From: Actinomycetota bacterium
GTDB lineage: Bacteria > Actinomycetota > Acidimicrobiia > Acidimicrobiales > Ilumatobacteraceae
Direction: 5' to 3'
DNA: 43,659 nucleotides
NCBI GenBank assembly: GCA_963169215.1
Contig: CAUJEE010000003.1
Span: 1-43,659 of the forward strand
The notes below the pieces were generated by a model. It did no database searches. It saw nothing but the letters and a program-made list of their open reading frames with translations, and was not told the DNA's origin. The translations under genes and the position numbers were made by a program. Each line of letters begins with the position of its first letter. Positions within the stretch are counted from its first letter, which is position 1. Positions 7,824 through 16,290 of this stretch are shown here, piece by piece.

Positions 7824-7906
7824 TCGGGCTGCCCACAGGCGTCCACCCGACCGCCGCCCGGTGCGCAACCGGCACGCGCCGGGTGGAGGAACTCGCCCCG
7901 CCACGG

Positions 7907-7912
7907 TAGGAT
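7907..7912 (+). promoter_or_regulatory. Putative -10 box of rplY
   Basis: TAGGAT lies 62 bases before the rplY ATG, within GGTAGGATTACC, itself nearly symmetric. The rest of the 151-base prs-rplY spacer holds a GC-rich stretch with arms CCACCCG/CGGGTGG (7843-7886) whose inner pairing is unclear; it may be a weak prs terminator. GAGG just upstream of the ATG serves as ribosome-binding site. Confidence 0.3.
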
Positions 7913-7974
7913 TACCAGCCGTTCTGCCGCAGGGAACGACCCTGCACGCTCGCACAAGTTCACCGAGGCCAGTC

Positions 7975-8640
7975 ATGTCGAACACCCTCACTTCCAACAC
8001 ACGGCTCGTCGCCCAGACCCGCACCGCCGCCGGGTCGCCCGCCGCCCGCCGCCTGCGCGCCGAGGGCCACATTCCGGGTGTGCTCTACGGCCGCGGCATG
8101 ACCCCGGTGAGCGTCACCGTCGAGCGTCGCGAGTTGCGCGCCGCTCTGTCCGGTCCGGCCGGGGTGAACACCGTGCTGTCGCTCGAGGTCGGCGGCAAGA
8201 GCTACCCGGCGGTGGTCAAGGAACTGCAGCGCCACCCGATCAAGCGCACGGTGAGCCACATCGACTTCCTGCAGGTCGACATGAATGTCGAGATCACGGT
8301 CAACATCCCGCTGCACCTCACCGGCGAGGCCAAGGCAGTGATGGCCGAAGGTGGCCTGGTCGACAAGGCAGTCGACACCATCGAGGTGGTCTGCACACCC
8401 ACCAACATGCCTGCCGAGTTCAGCGTCGACATCACCGACATGCAGCCCCACGACGTGATCCGCCTGTCCGACCTGGTGATGCCCACCGGCGTCACCGCCG
8501 CCGGCGACCCCGACATGCCGATCGTCACCGTGCTCACCACGGCCGCTGCCGTCGCCGAGGGCCAGGGCGAGGAGGCGGGCGCCGAGGGCGAGACCGCCGA
8601 GACCCCTGCCGGTGAGGGCGAGGCTGCCGGAGGCGAGTGA
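7975..8640 (+). CDS. rplY: Ribosomal protein bL25, general stress protein Ctc type
   Basis: Binds 5S rRNA in the large subunit; the long Ctc form carries an extra C-terminal domain. The N-terminal L25 barrel is recognised by 'RLRAEGHIPGVLYGRG' and 'ELQRHPIKRTVSHIDF', followed by the TL5/Ctc domain ('VDKAVDTIEVVC', 'MPAEFSVDITDM'). It ends in an acidic Glu/Gly/Ala tail common in actinobacteria. The ORF-track start at 7861 is too early; the ATG at 7975 is preceded by CCGAGG and gives 221 aa. It overlaps pth by GTGA, so the two are coupled. Confidence 0.95.
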   Translation: MSNTLTSNTRLVAQTRTAAGSPAARRLRAEGHIPGVLYGRGMTPVSVTVERRELRAALSGPAGVNTVLSLEVGGKSYPAVVKELQRHPIKRTVSHIDFLQVDMNVEITVNIPLHLTGEAKAVMAEGGLVDKAVDTIEVVCTPTNMPAEFSVDITDMQPHDVIRLSDLVMPTGVTAAGDPDMPIVTVLTTAAAVAEGQGEEAGAEGETAETPAGEGEAAGGE

Positions 8641-9212
8641 TCGACGCGATCGTCGTCGGTCTCGGGAACCCGGGCAAGGAATACGCCCGCACCCGCCACA
8701 ATGTGGGCGAAGAGACGGTCGCCCGGCTCGCCGGCCGTGTCGGCGCGAAGCTGAAGGCCGGTCGTGATCGGGCGCTGGTGGCCGAAGCCGACCTGGTCGG
8801 CAAGCGGGTGGTGCTCGCCTTTCCCACCACCTACATGAACGACAGCGGCCAGGCGGTGGGCGCGCTGATGCGCCGCCACCGGGTGGTCGACCCGGGTCGA
8901 CTGATCGTGGTGCACGACGAACTCGACCTCGAACCGGGGGTGATGAAGGTGAAGGTCGGCGGCGGGCTGGCCGGGCACAACGGTCTGCGCAGCATCACCC
9001 AGCACCTGCACACCCACGACTACGTGCGGGTGCGCATCGGGGTGGGCAAGCCGCGCTCGAAGGAGCACGGTGCCGACCACGTGCTGTCGAAGGTGGCGGG
9101 CAGCGTGCGGGAGGTGCTCGACGTGATGGTCGAGCGGGCCGCCGACGCGGTGGAGGTGATCCTCTCCGACGGCGCCGAAGCGGCGATGGCCCGCTTCAAC
9201 GCCCTGCCCTGA
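8637..9212 (+). CDS. pth: Peptidyl-tRNA hydrolase
   Basis: Recycles peptidyl-tRNAs that drop off the ribosome. 'GLGNPGKEYARTRHNVG' carries the catalytic His; 'FPTTYMNDSG' and 'VHDELDLEPG' complete the active site, and 'GGGLAGHNGLRSI' is the conserved loop. The length of 191 aa is normal. The GTG start overlaps the rplY TGA (GTGA). The gene ends against a convergent lipoprotein gene, with a strong stem-loop between them. Confidence 0.97.
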   Translation: MIDAIVVGLGNPGKEYARTRHNVGEETVARLAGRVGAKLKAGRDRALVAEADLVGKRVVLAFPTTYMNDSGQAVGALMRRHRVVDPGRLIVVHDELDLEPGVMKVKVGGGLAGHNGLRSITQHLHTHDYVRVRIGVGKPRSKEHGADHVLSKVAGSVREVLDVMVERAADAVEVILSDGAEAAMARFNALP

Positions 9213-9218
9213 ACAGCC

Positions 9219-9255
9219 GCTGACCGCCGCCCAGCAGCGATCGCCGGCGGTCAGC
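9219..9255. terminator. Bidirectional terminator stem-loop, pth / lipoprotein
   Basis: GCTGACCGCCG (9219-9229) and CGGCGGTCAGC (9245-9255) form a perfect 11-bp stem with a 15-base loop, just after the pth stop. The right arm contains the stop codon of the convergent lipoprotein gene (9251-9253). No T-tract follows. Confidence 0.6.
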
Positions 9256-11401
9256 CGACGCGGTTGAACGTGAGCGGAATCGCGTTTGCTGCTGTCGGGG
9301 TGATCACCAACACTCCGCCGTCGCAGGTGTAGTTGCTGGTGCTGTTGCCTGCCAGTGGCAGGCTCGACAAGTTCGGCCCGGTGACGTCGAACTGCTGGCC
9401 GTACACCGTCGCCGTCGCCTTGGCCGCGAGCAACCCGGAAGCGCCGCTGACCGTCAGCCGCGACCCGGAAGCCGACCAACCGGCGGCCACCGTGCCGTTG
9501 AACGTGATCGCGATCATGAACTCGACCTCCTCGGTGCTGCCCAGGCCGGGCGGGCCCTTGGCGGTGCCGCTCAGGGTCCAGTCGGAGGCGGTCATCGCCA
9601 GCGACCCGTCGGCACCGACCAGGAGCGTCCACGACCCGGTCACCTGCGAATCGGTGAAGTCCGACGGCGGTGCGCCGCCGCCAGGGGTGCTGATCGAGCG
9701 CAGGAAGGCGGCAGCCATCACCGCGTTGTCGACCAGCCAGCTACCGACCAGGCAGCCTCCTTCGTCGGCGGTCGTGGGCACGCTGGTGATCTCGGCACTG
9801 CCCCCGCACACCGGATCGGGCGGGGCGGCACCTGCCGGCGCGGATGACCGACGGGCAGGTCCGGCTGCCGGGCACGGATCGCAGTCGCTGCCGTCGTCGG
9901 GCAGGTCGTAGCCCTTCACGCTCCAGCGCGCCGCCACCCCGACGTCGGAGGCCATCGCCAGCACCACCTTGGTACCCGGCTCGATCTCGATCGGCGTGCC
10001 CTCGCTGCGCGCGGCGCGGCACGAACAGGCCGCGCCGACACAGAACACCTGCCCCAGCCGGGCGCCGGTGGAGAACTTCTCGCCACGACCCTCGGCCGTA
10101 ACCACCGCCCATCCGGTGGCGCCGAGTGAGATCAGGTCGACCCCGGCCGTGGGCACGATCGTGATCGTGATCGCGGCCAGCTGCGTTCCCACGTTGCCCG
10201 CCCCGGTCAGCTCCGCGCCCGGGCGCAGCTGCAGCTCGTTGGGCGAGCGACCCGACGAGGCCAGCCCGTGCGCGGCGAGCCCGAGCCCGGCCATGTACCA
10301 GTTGGCGCCCCAGCCGCTGCGCCTGCTGGCCTGCGCGGCCCACTGCGCGGCCAGCCGTTCGCGCCGCGGGGTGCCGGCGTCGCCGAACAGCCAGTCGAGC
10401 TTGTCGTCGGTGCTCTCGTTCATGTGCGTGAGGATTCCCCGCGCCAACTCCTGCTCGCCCATCCGCTCGGCAGCCCATTGGAATGCACCGATCGAGCTGT
10501 AGCCGGTGCGGTCCGCCGCCAGCGAGTAACCCCACAACCCGGCCGGGGTGATCGCATCGCCGCGGAAGTAGACGCTCCACCAGCTGCGCGCCATCGGGAA
10601 CCCCGAGTTGCGCGACACCACCTCGCCGACCCAGCCGGCGCTGCCCTCCTGGTACCACTTGGCGATCGACGAGTGGCCCTCGGCGGTGGCGAACGTCGAC
10701 GCGTCGTGCTGATGGCAGTGGGCGATCTCGTGGGCCAGGGCCGACAGTTGATGGGCGGGGCTCGCGGCCAGGAATCCGCCGCCGTACACGATCAGGCATT
10801 CCGACGAGACGCGCACGCCGAACAGGTGCGAAGGATTGCCGCGGGCCTCGGCCAGACCGGTGCCGAGCGAGCCGTCGTGGATCTCGGCGGTGACGATGTT
10901 GGCCGCGTCGATGGTGTGGCCGAGCAGAGTGCCGACCTGTCGGTTGGTATCGACCACCAGGTCGCGCAACCACTGCGGCTCGGCCAGCGGTCGACGCGCC
11001 GCGGCACCGGCGCCGGCGGCCTGCGGGTCGACGAAGGCCAGCGTGGCCTGTAGCGCGGCCTGCTGCTCGGCGGTGAACTGCTCCCAGTCGTGCTCCAGCC
11101 ATTCGAGCACGTGGGTGAACGACACCGGGCCCTCCACTCGGCCGTACACCGCCGAGGCACCGGGGATCTCGGCACCGCTCAACGAAACGAACCAGTCGAG
11201 CGCCTGCTGTGGCGAGGGCTCCTCACCCTGCAAGTCGGCGATCAGCGCGCCCCACGGCCCGGTGTCGTCGGCGTCGGGTGTGGAGACGGCATCGACCACG
11301 GCCGACGGGTCGGATCCCGCGTCGTCCCCATCGTCGCCCGAGCAGGCCGGTGCGAGCAGGAGGAGGGTGACTGTCAACGAGCAGACTCGAAGGCGACGCA
11401 T
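9251..11401 (-). CDS. Large lipoprotein with HEXXH (gluzincin-like) metallopeptidase motif
   Basis: 716 aa from the ATG at 11401; the ORF track extends it wrongly into the antisense of mfd. Residues 1-20 are a lipoprotein signal ('LLLLAPAC', predicted lipidated Cys20), then an acidic linker. The middle contains 'ALAHEIAHCHQ' (HEXXH at 224-228) and 24 residues after the second His 'QEGSAGW' (Glu252), the E..A.W pattern of peptidase-MA-type gluzincins in which the Glu is the third zinc ligand. Alpha-helical sequence follows to about residue 390, then a beta-rich C-terminal region with several Cys ('CSCR', 'CDPCP') and repeated strands, perhaps immunoglobulin-like or binding domains. It is probably an extracellular membrane-attached protease; the substrate is unknown and I do not recognise a named family. 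CAGACT lies 6 bases before the ATG. Confidence 0.72.
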   Translation of the reverse strand: MRRLRVCSLTVTLLLLAPACSGDDGDDAGSDPSAVVDAVSTPDADDTGPWGALIADLQGEEPSPQQALDWFVSLSGAEIPGASAVYGRVEGPVSFTHVLEWLEHDWEQFTAEQQAALQATLAFVDPQAAGAGAAARRPLAEPQWLRDLVVDTNRQVGTLLGHTIDAANIVTAEIHDGSLGTGLAEARGNPSHLFGVRVSSECLIVYGGGFLAASPAHQLSALAHEIAHCHQHDASTFATAEGHSSIAKWYQEGSAGWVGEVVSRNSGFPMARSWWSVYFRGDAITPAGLWGYSLAADRTGYSSIGAFQWAAERMGEQELARGILTHMNESTDDKLDWLFGDAGTPRRERLAAQWAAQASRRSGWGANWYMAGLGLAAHGLASSGRSPNELQLRPGAELTGAGNVGTQLAAITITIVPTAGVDLISLGATGWAVVTAEGRGEKFSTGARLGQVFCVGAACSCRAARSEGTPIEIEPGTKVVLAMASDVGVAARWSVKGYDLPDDGSDCDPCPAAGPARRSSAPAGAAPPDPVCGGSAEITSVPTTADEGGCLVGSWLVDNAVMAAAFLRSISTPGGGAPPSDFTDSQVTGSWTLLVGADGSLAMTASDWTLSGTAKGPPGLGSTEEVEFMIAITFNGTVAAGWSASGSRLTVSGASGLLAAKATATVYGQQFDVTGPNLSSLPLAGNSTSNYTCDGGVLVITPTAANAIPLTFNRVG

Positions 11402-11407
11402 CCGCCG

Positions 11408-11458
11408 AGTCTGCCTCACCGCTGCGGGTGATGCCGAACCTGCGGGCACGGGTACCCT
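11408..11458. promoter_or_regulatory. Divergent -10 boxes, lipoprotein / mfd
   Basis: CAGACT on the minus strand (11413-11408) precedes the lipoprotein ATG by 6 bases. TACCCT on the plus strand (11453-11458) precedes the mfd ATG by 9 bases. Neither gene shows a Shine-Dalgarno, so both may be leaderless. No clear -35 boxes were seen. Confidence 0.4.
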
Positions 11459-11467
11459 GACTGCCCC

Positions 11468-14400
11468 ATGTCGTCGGCCGCCTCCCCGCTCGCGCCGCTG
11501 GCCCGTTCGTTGCGCGACGAGCCGGCCCTCACGCGCGCGCTGGGTGATTCGGCGGGATTCGTTGCCGTGCCAGAGGCGGCGCGGGCGATCTCCCTCGCCG
11601 CCCTCGCCCAGCTCGGCGGCCACCGCCCGCTGGTGGTGGTGTGCCCCACGGGCACCGACGCCGGGCAGTTGTACGACGATGTCGCCGCGTTCATGCCCGC
11701 GGGCGAGGTGGCGCTGTTCCCGGCGTGGGAGACGCTGCCGTTCGAGCGGGTCAGCCCGAGTGTGGAGACGATGGGGCGGCGGCTGGAGGTGCTGTGGCGG
11801 CTGCGCGACCCGCAGCGTTGCCCGGCGGTGGTAGTCACCGGTGTGCGCGCCCTGTTGCAGCGCCTCGGGCCGGGGGCGACGACGGTCGAGCCGGTGCACG
11901 TCGCCAAGGGCGCTGTGCTCGATCCCGACGAGCTCGTCTCGCGGCTGGTGCACCTCGGCTATCGCCGCGAGGAGTTGGTGGAACATCGCGGCGAGGTGGC
12001 CCGCCGCGGGGCGATCGTCGACTTCTTCCCATCCACCGCCGACGCGCCGATCCGCATCGATCTGTGGGGTGACGAGGTCGACCGGCTCACCGAGTTCGCG
12101 GTGAACGACCAGCGCAGCACGCGAGACCTGGCCGAGACCTACGTGTTCCCCGCTCGCGAACTGATCCCCTCGGAAGCGGTGCGCGAGCGCGCGGCGCGAC
12201 TGGTGGCCGCCGAGCCATGGGGGCGCGAGCAGTGGGAGCGGATCGCCGATGGTGCGCTGTTCGACGGCATGGAGAGCTGGCTGCCGTGGCTGGTCGATGC
12301 CGAGCCGCCGGCCGGCGCGAACGCTGGCGTGCGCGTCGGCGATGCGGGGCGGGCCGTCGTGCTCACCGACGTGCTTCCCGCGGGGGCGAAGGTGGCGCTG
12401 GTCGAGCCACGCCGGATGCGCGACCGTGCCCGCGACCTGTTGGACGAAGAGGACGACCTAGCCCGCGCGCTCGCCGGCACCTGGGCACGCGACCCTGCGC
12501 TGGCCTTCCCCCGCCTGCACGTCGACCCCGACCATCTGCTCGCCGGCTCGCAGGCGATGTGGACGATCAGCAGCACGCCGGAGACACCCGACTCGCCGCT
12601 GGTCATGGCCACCGGCTGGGGCCCGGTCGTGGGCGACGGTGAGGGCCTCGGCAAGCGGCTCGGCGAGCTGCTCGCCGCCGGCTACCGGGTGGTCGTGGCC
12701 GCCGACGGAGAGGGCTCGGCGCAGCGGATGTCCGACCTGCTGCTCGATCGCGGGTTGTCGTTCCCGGTGGTCGGTGCCGGCGCCGACATCACCCGCCCCG
12801 GCGGCTATGTGGTGGTGGCGCCGTTGCATCGCGGCTGCACCGTGGGCGCGGCGAAGGTGGCGATCGTCGCCGAAGCCGACCTCACCGGCCGCCGTCGGGC
12901 ACACCGCCAGGCGCGCCCGCGCCAGCGGCAGGGCACGGGAGTGTTCGAAGACCTCAAGCCGGGCTTCTACGTCGTGCACCACCAACACGGTGTGGGCCAG
13001 TACCAGGGCATGGTGAAGCGCACCATCGGAGGCGTCGAGCGCGACTACCTGCTGCTCGCCTACAAGGGCGGCGACAAGCTGTACGTGCCCAGCGACCAGA
13101 TCGACGCACTGCGTCAGTACGTCGGCGGCGAGGTGCCGACATTGCATCGCTTGGGTGGTAGCGATTTCGCCAAGGCGAAGAGTCGCGTGCGCAGCGCGGT
13201 GCGCGAGATCGCGCAGGAGTTGGTGGTGCTTTACCAGCGACGGGTGAACGCGGTCGGGCACGCGTTCGCGGCCGACACTCCGTGGCAGCACGAAATGGAG
13301 CAGGCGTTCACCTACGTCGAGACTCCCGACCAGCGCACGGCGATCGAGGCGATCAAGGCCGACATGGAGCGCCCGCACCCGATGGACCGATTGCTGTGCG
13401 GCGACGTCGGCTTCGGCAAGACGGAGGTGGCTATCCGCGCCGCGTTCAAGGCGATCCAGGACGGCAAGCAGGTGGCAGTGCTCGCCCCCACCACCTTGCT
13501 GACGACGCAGCACGGCAACACGTTCGCCGATCGCTTCGCCGGCTACCCGATCCGCGTCGAGGTGCTCAGCCGCTTCCTCACCGCCAAGGAGGCGAACAAG
13601 GTGATAGCCGGGTTGCGCAGCGGCGAGGTCGACTGCGTGGTCGGCACCCACCGGCTGCTGCAGGAAGGCATCGAGTTCAAGGATCTCGGTCTGCTGATCG
13701 TCGACGAGGAGCAACGCTTCGGCGTGCAGGCCAAGGAGGCGATGAAGCAGCTGAAGAACGACGTCGATGTGCTCACCCTGTCGGCCACTCCGATACCGCG
13801 CACGCTGGAGATGAGCCTGGTGGGCATCCGTGATCTGTCGCTGCTGCAGACTCCCCCTGCCGACCGCCAGCCGATCCTCACCTTCGTCGGCGGCTACGAC
13901 GAACGCGTCGCGGTGGAAGCCATCCGCCGCGAGCTCCTGCGTGAGGGCCAGGTCTTCTGGGTGCACAACCGGGTGCAGACGATCGACACGGCGGCGGCCC
14001 GCCTGCGCGAGCTGGTGCCCGAGGCGCGCATCGCCGTCGCGCACGGGCAGATGGACGAGGGCTCGCTCGAGCAGGTCGTGGTCGACTTCTGGGAGGGTCG
14101 CTTCGACGTGCTGGTGTGCACCACGATCATCGAGAGCGGCATCGACATGCCGACTGTGAACACACTCGTCGTCGAACGCGCCGATCTGCTCGGCTTGGGA
14201 CAGATGCATCAACTGCGCGGTCGCGTCGGACGCAGCGGATCACGCGCCTACGCCTACCTGTTCCATCCGCCCGACGCGCGCCTCACCGAGGAGGCCTACG
14301 AGCGCCTGCGCACAATCGGCGAGGCCACCGAACTGGGCAGCGGGTTCAAGATCGCGATGCGCGACCTCGAGATCCGCGGCGCGGGCAACCTGCTCGGCGA

Positions 14401-14932
14401 GGCGCAGAGCGGCCACATCGCCGCCGTCGGCTACGACCTCTACTGCCAGATGGTGACCGAGGCGGTCGGCGAGATGAAGGGTGAGCCGATCGTCGCGCCA
14501 GTGGAAGTGAAACTCGACGTGCCCACCGATGCCTACCTGCCCTCCGACTACGTGGCCAAGGAGGAGTTGCGCTTGGAGGCCTACCGTCGCCTTGCGGCGG
14601 TCACCGACCAGGCCGAGGTCGACGACATCCGCGCGGAGTGGCAGGATCGCTACGGCCCGCTCCCTGCGCCGGCCGAGGCTCTGCTGCACGTGGCCACTCT
14701 GCGCGCCGAATGCCACCGCCTCGGCCTGCGCGACGTGCAGATCGTTGGCGGGCAGGCGCGGTTGGGGCCGATCGAGCTGAAGACCAGCGAAGAGCTGCGC
14801 CTGCGCCGCCTAAGTCGCGCCGCGCTGATCAAGCCCGACCAGCGCCAGCTGGTGGTGCCGATCCCCCGCGGCGAGGAACCGGCGCAGTTCTTGCGCGGGC
14901 TGCTGCGCGAACTGGTGCCCCCGGCGGGCTGA
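11468..14932 (+). CDS. mfd: Transcription-repair coupling factor
   Basis: Mfd removes RNA polymerase stalled at DNA lesions and recruits UvrA. The N-terminal UvrB-like module is seen in '[16 protein letters not shown]'; the RNA-polymerase interaction domain follows with 'GDYVVHxxHGVG'-type sequence ('[14 protein letters not shown]'). The translocase motor has Walker A '[11 protein letters not shown]', DEEQ in 'VDEEQRFGV', '[10 protein letters not shown]' and the RecG-like 'QLRGRVGRS'. The C-terminal UvrA-binding regulatory domain is present. Its 1154 aa match the family. The start ATG at 11468 gives a normal N-terminus. In many actinobacteria mfd follows pth, as here, but an unusual lipoprotein gene is inserted between them. 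Confidence 0.98.
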   Translation: MSSAASPLAPLARSLRDEPALTRALGDSAGFVAVPEAARAISLAALAQLGGHRPLVVVCPTGTDAGQLYDDVAAFMPAGEVALFPAWETLPFERVSPSVETMGRRLEVLWRLRDPQRCPAVVVTGVRALLQRLGPGATTVEPVHVAKGAVLDPDELVSRLVHLGYRREELVEHRGEVARRGAIVDFFPSTADAPIRIDLWGDEVDRLTEFAVNDQRSTRDLAETYVFPARELIPSEAVRERAARLVAAEPWGREQWERIADGALFDGMESWLPWLVDAEPPAGANAGVRVGDAGRAVVLTDVLPAGAKVALVEPRRMRDRARDLLDEEDDLARALAGTWARDPALAFPRLHVDPDHLLAGSQAMWTISSTPETPDSPLVMATGWGPVVGDGEGLGKRLGELLAAGYRVVVAADGEGSAQRMSDLLLDRGLSFPVVGAGADITRPGGYVVVAPLHRGCTVGAAKVAIVAEADLTGRRRAHRQARPRQRQGTGVFEDLKPGFYVVHHQHGVGQYQGMVKRTIGGVERDYLLLAYKGGDKLYVPSDQIDALRQYVGGEVPTLHRLGGSDFAKAKSRVRSAVREIAQELVVLYQRRVNAVGHAFAADTPWQHEMEQAFTYVETPDQRTAIEAIKADMERPHPMDRLLCGDVGFGKTEVAIRAAFKAIQDGKQVAVLAPTTLLTTQHGNTFADRFAGYPIRVEVLSRFLTAKEANKVIAGLRSGEVDCVVGTHRLLQEGIEFKDLGLLIVDEEQRFGVQAKEAMKQLKNDVDVLTLSATPIPRTLEMSLVGIRDLSLLQTPPADRQPILTFVGGYDERVAVEAIRRELLREGQVFWVHNRVQTIDTAAARLRELVPEARIAVAHGQMDEGSLEQVVVDFWEGRFDVLVCTTIIESGIDMPTVNTLVVERADLLGLGQMHQLRGRVGRSGSRAYAYLFHPPDARLTEEAYERLRTIGEATELGSGFKIAMRDLEIRGAGNLLGEAQSGHIAAVGYDLYCQMVTEAVGEMKGEPIVAPVEVKLDVPTDAYLPSDYVAKEELRLEAYRRLAAVTDQAEVDDIRAEWQDRYGPLPAPAEALLHVATLRAECHRLGLRDVQIVGGQARLGPIELKTSEELRLRRLSRAALIKPDQRQLVVPIPRGEEPAQFLRGLLRELVPPAG

Positions 14933-14951
14933 CGGCCGGCACTGTGCACCT

Positions 14952-14976
14952 GCTACCGGGCAGATCGCCCGGTAGC
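14952..14976 (+). terminator. 10-bp inverted repeat after mfd overlapping the next -10 box
   Basis: GCTACCGGGC, five-base loop AGATC, GCCCGGTAGC: a perfect stem 19 bases after the mfd stop. Its right arm shares bases with TAGCCT (14973-14978), the likely -10 of the next gene, whose ATG follows after 9 bases. It can be a terminator for mfd, an operator for the next gene, or both. No T-tract follows. Confidence 0.5.
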
Positions 14977-14987
14977 CTGGCTGCCCG

Positions 14988-15590
14988 ATGAGCCAGCTGA
15001 AGACCCGCCTGCAAGCACTTACCCTGCTCGACCGCGCGTTCAACGCGATGACCGACGACGAGATCGCGGCCAGCGTCGCGGCATTGCCCGACGACCATCG
15101 CACCGCGATCGACGATGCGTGCGGCGCACGCGAGGGCGGCTTCACCGATCCCTCGGCCCGCGCCTTGGCGATGCGCGCCACGGCCGCCCGCGGGCGGATG
15201 AACGGCGGCCTCGAACAGCTGTGCACACTGCTCACCGACCCGTGCCTGGCCAAGTGCATCGAACTGCTCGGCGACAACAGCGACAACCCCACCGAGGAGC
15301 AGCTGCTGAAGGCCACCCCGACGCTGATCGACGAGTTCGGCCTGGCCACCACCCGGTTGATGATTGCCACATCGGTGGCCGGCGAGGCCACCGCGGCGGA
15401 GATGCTCGCCTCGCTGCTACGCCACCACGAGACGCTCGCCCTCCCGCCGGCGACCCGCGTGGAGGTCGAGGTGCGCCCCGCGCCGACGGCCGACGACGAA
15501 ACCAAGGCCCGTCGCCGCGCCGCCAAAGAGCGCAAGCAGGCCGAAGCTGCCGCCCGCCGCGCGCAGCAGCAACGCGCCAAGCACCGCTGA
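14988..15590 (+). CDS. Hypothetical protein, helical with basic C-terminal tail
   Basis: 200 aa; I do not recognise a family. The first 150 residues look alpha-helical and soluble ('LQALTLLDRAFNAMTDDEI', 'EEQLLKATPTLIDEFGL'), with two Cys close together ('DPCLAKC'). The last 35 residues are a Lys/Arg/Ala-rich coiled stretch ('RRRAAKERKQAEAAARRAQQ'), suggesting contact with nucleic acid or a helical bundle. There is no signal peptide or membrane segment. Codon use matches the neighbours. It probably has its own promoter, overlapping the hairpin after mfd. Its place after mfd is where mazG often lies in actinobacteria, but there are no MazG motifs. Confidence 0.75.
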   Translation: MSQLKTRLQALTLLDRAFNAMTDDEIAASVAALPDDHRTAIDDACGAREGGFTDPSARALAMRATAARGRMNGGLEQLCTLLTDPCLAKCIELLGDNSDNPTEEQLLKATPTLIDEFGLATTRLMIATSVAGEATAAEMLASLLRHHETLALPPATRVEVEVRPAPTADDETKARRRAAKERKQAEAAARRAQQQRAKHR

Positions 15591-15739
15591 CCGCCGCGGC
15601 GGACCGCCCCGCCCAACCGCCATCCCACACCCCCTCACTCAGGAGATGTCGCGCTCACCCCTTGAACCCGCCCCCGCAAACCGGGACTGAACGTTCCCAG
15701 AACACGGCCCGCGGCCCTGGTCACACGAGCCGGGAGGGG
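15591..15739. other. Convergent spacer with a 12-bp palindrome and short direct repeat
   Basis: CCGCCGCGGCGG (15591-15602) follows the stop codon directly and may help termination. GGTCACACGAG occurs twice, 19 bases apart (15719-15729 and 15738-15748); the second copy contains the ogt stop. Nothing else is evident. Confidence 0.3.
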
Positions 15740-16279
15740 TCACACGAGGCGCATCTGGCCACCGCGCTCGTGGCCCAGCAGCCACTCTTTCGCGTCGAGG
15801 CCGGCGGCGAAGCCGGTGAGCTCACCATTCGCGCCAACCACCCGATGGCAGGGCACGACGATACTGAGCGGGTTGCGGCCGTTGGCTGCGCCGACCGCCC
15901 GCGACTTGTTCGAGTCGCCGAGTCGGCGGGCTTGTTCGCCGTAGCTGATCGTCTCGCCGAAGGGGATCTTGCGCAACTCGGCCCACGCAGCCTGCTGGAA
16001 CTCGGTGCCCACCGGGTCGAGCGGCAGGTCGAACTCACGGCGGGTGCCGGCGAAGTACTCATCGAGTTGCAGCACAGCTTCGGCGAGGATCGCCGCCGCC
16101 CGCCCGCTGCCGCCCGCATGGGGCACATCAGTACCCACCGGCCATTCGCCCGGCCACATCACTGCCCGCATGCCGCGTGGCGAGGCGACCAGCACGAGTT
16201 CGCCGACCGGCGACGGCATCGAGGTGCGCTCGAGGCCGGCGAGGTTGCCGAGGGAGGGAGGGCTGGCGGTGCGATGCAT
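15740..16279 (-). CDS. ogt: Methylated-DNA--protein-cysteine methyltransferase
   Basis: Suicide repair of O6-alkylguanine: the alkyl group is moved to the Cys in PCHRV (Cys144 with the start used here). 'VGTEFQQAAWAELRKIPFG' and 'SRAVGAANGRNPLSI' form the DNA-binding helix-turn-helix and Asn hinge. I place the start at ATG 16279, which has AAGGAG 6 bases upstream, giving 179 aa; the ORF-track start at 16342 would lie inside the preceding gene. Directly downstream of the ada-alkA fusion (11-base gap), it completes an alkylation-damage operon, as in mycobacteria. Confidence 0.95.
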   Translation of the reverse strand: MHRTASPPSLGNLAGLERTSMPSPVGELVLVASPRGMRAVMWPGEWPVGTDVPHAGGSGRAAAILAEAVLQLDEYFAGTRREFDLPLDPVGTEFQQAAWAELRKIPFGETISYGEQARRLGDSNKSRAVGAANGRNPLSIVVPCHRVVGANGELTGFAAGLDAKEWLLGHERGGQMRLV

Positions 16280-16290
16280 GAGTGTCTCCT

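Noticed and set aside
11402-11986. N-terminal extension of the lipoprotein ORF to 911 aa
   Set aside because: The added part is antisense to mfd, while an ATG at 11401 begins a proper lipoprotein signal.
12458-14212. 584-aa minus-strand ORF
   Set aside because: Antisense to the clearly coding mfd; composition is that of a shadow frame.
15685-15702. GGGACTGAACGTTCCC-like sequence as a possible LexA box
   Set aside because: The half-sites GAAC/GTTC are adjacent, without the four-base spacer of actinobacterial SOS boxes, and the site is at the 3' ends of genes.
15719-15748. GGTCACACGAG direct repeat as an attachment site
   Set aside because: Only 11 bases, 19 apart, with no tRNA, integrase or foreign genes nearby.
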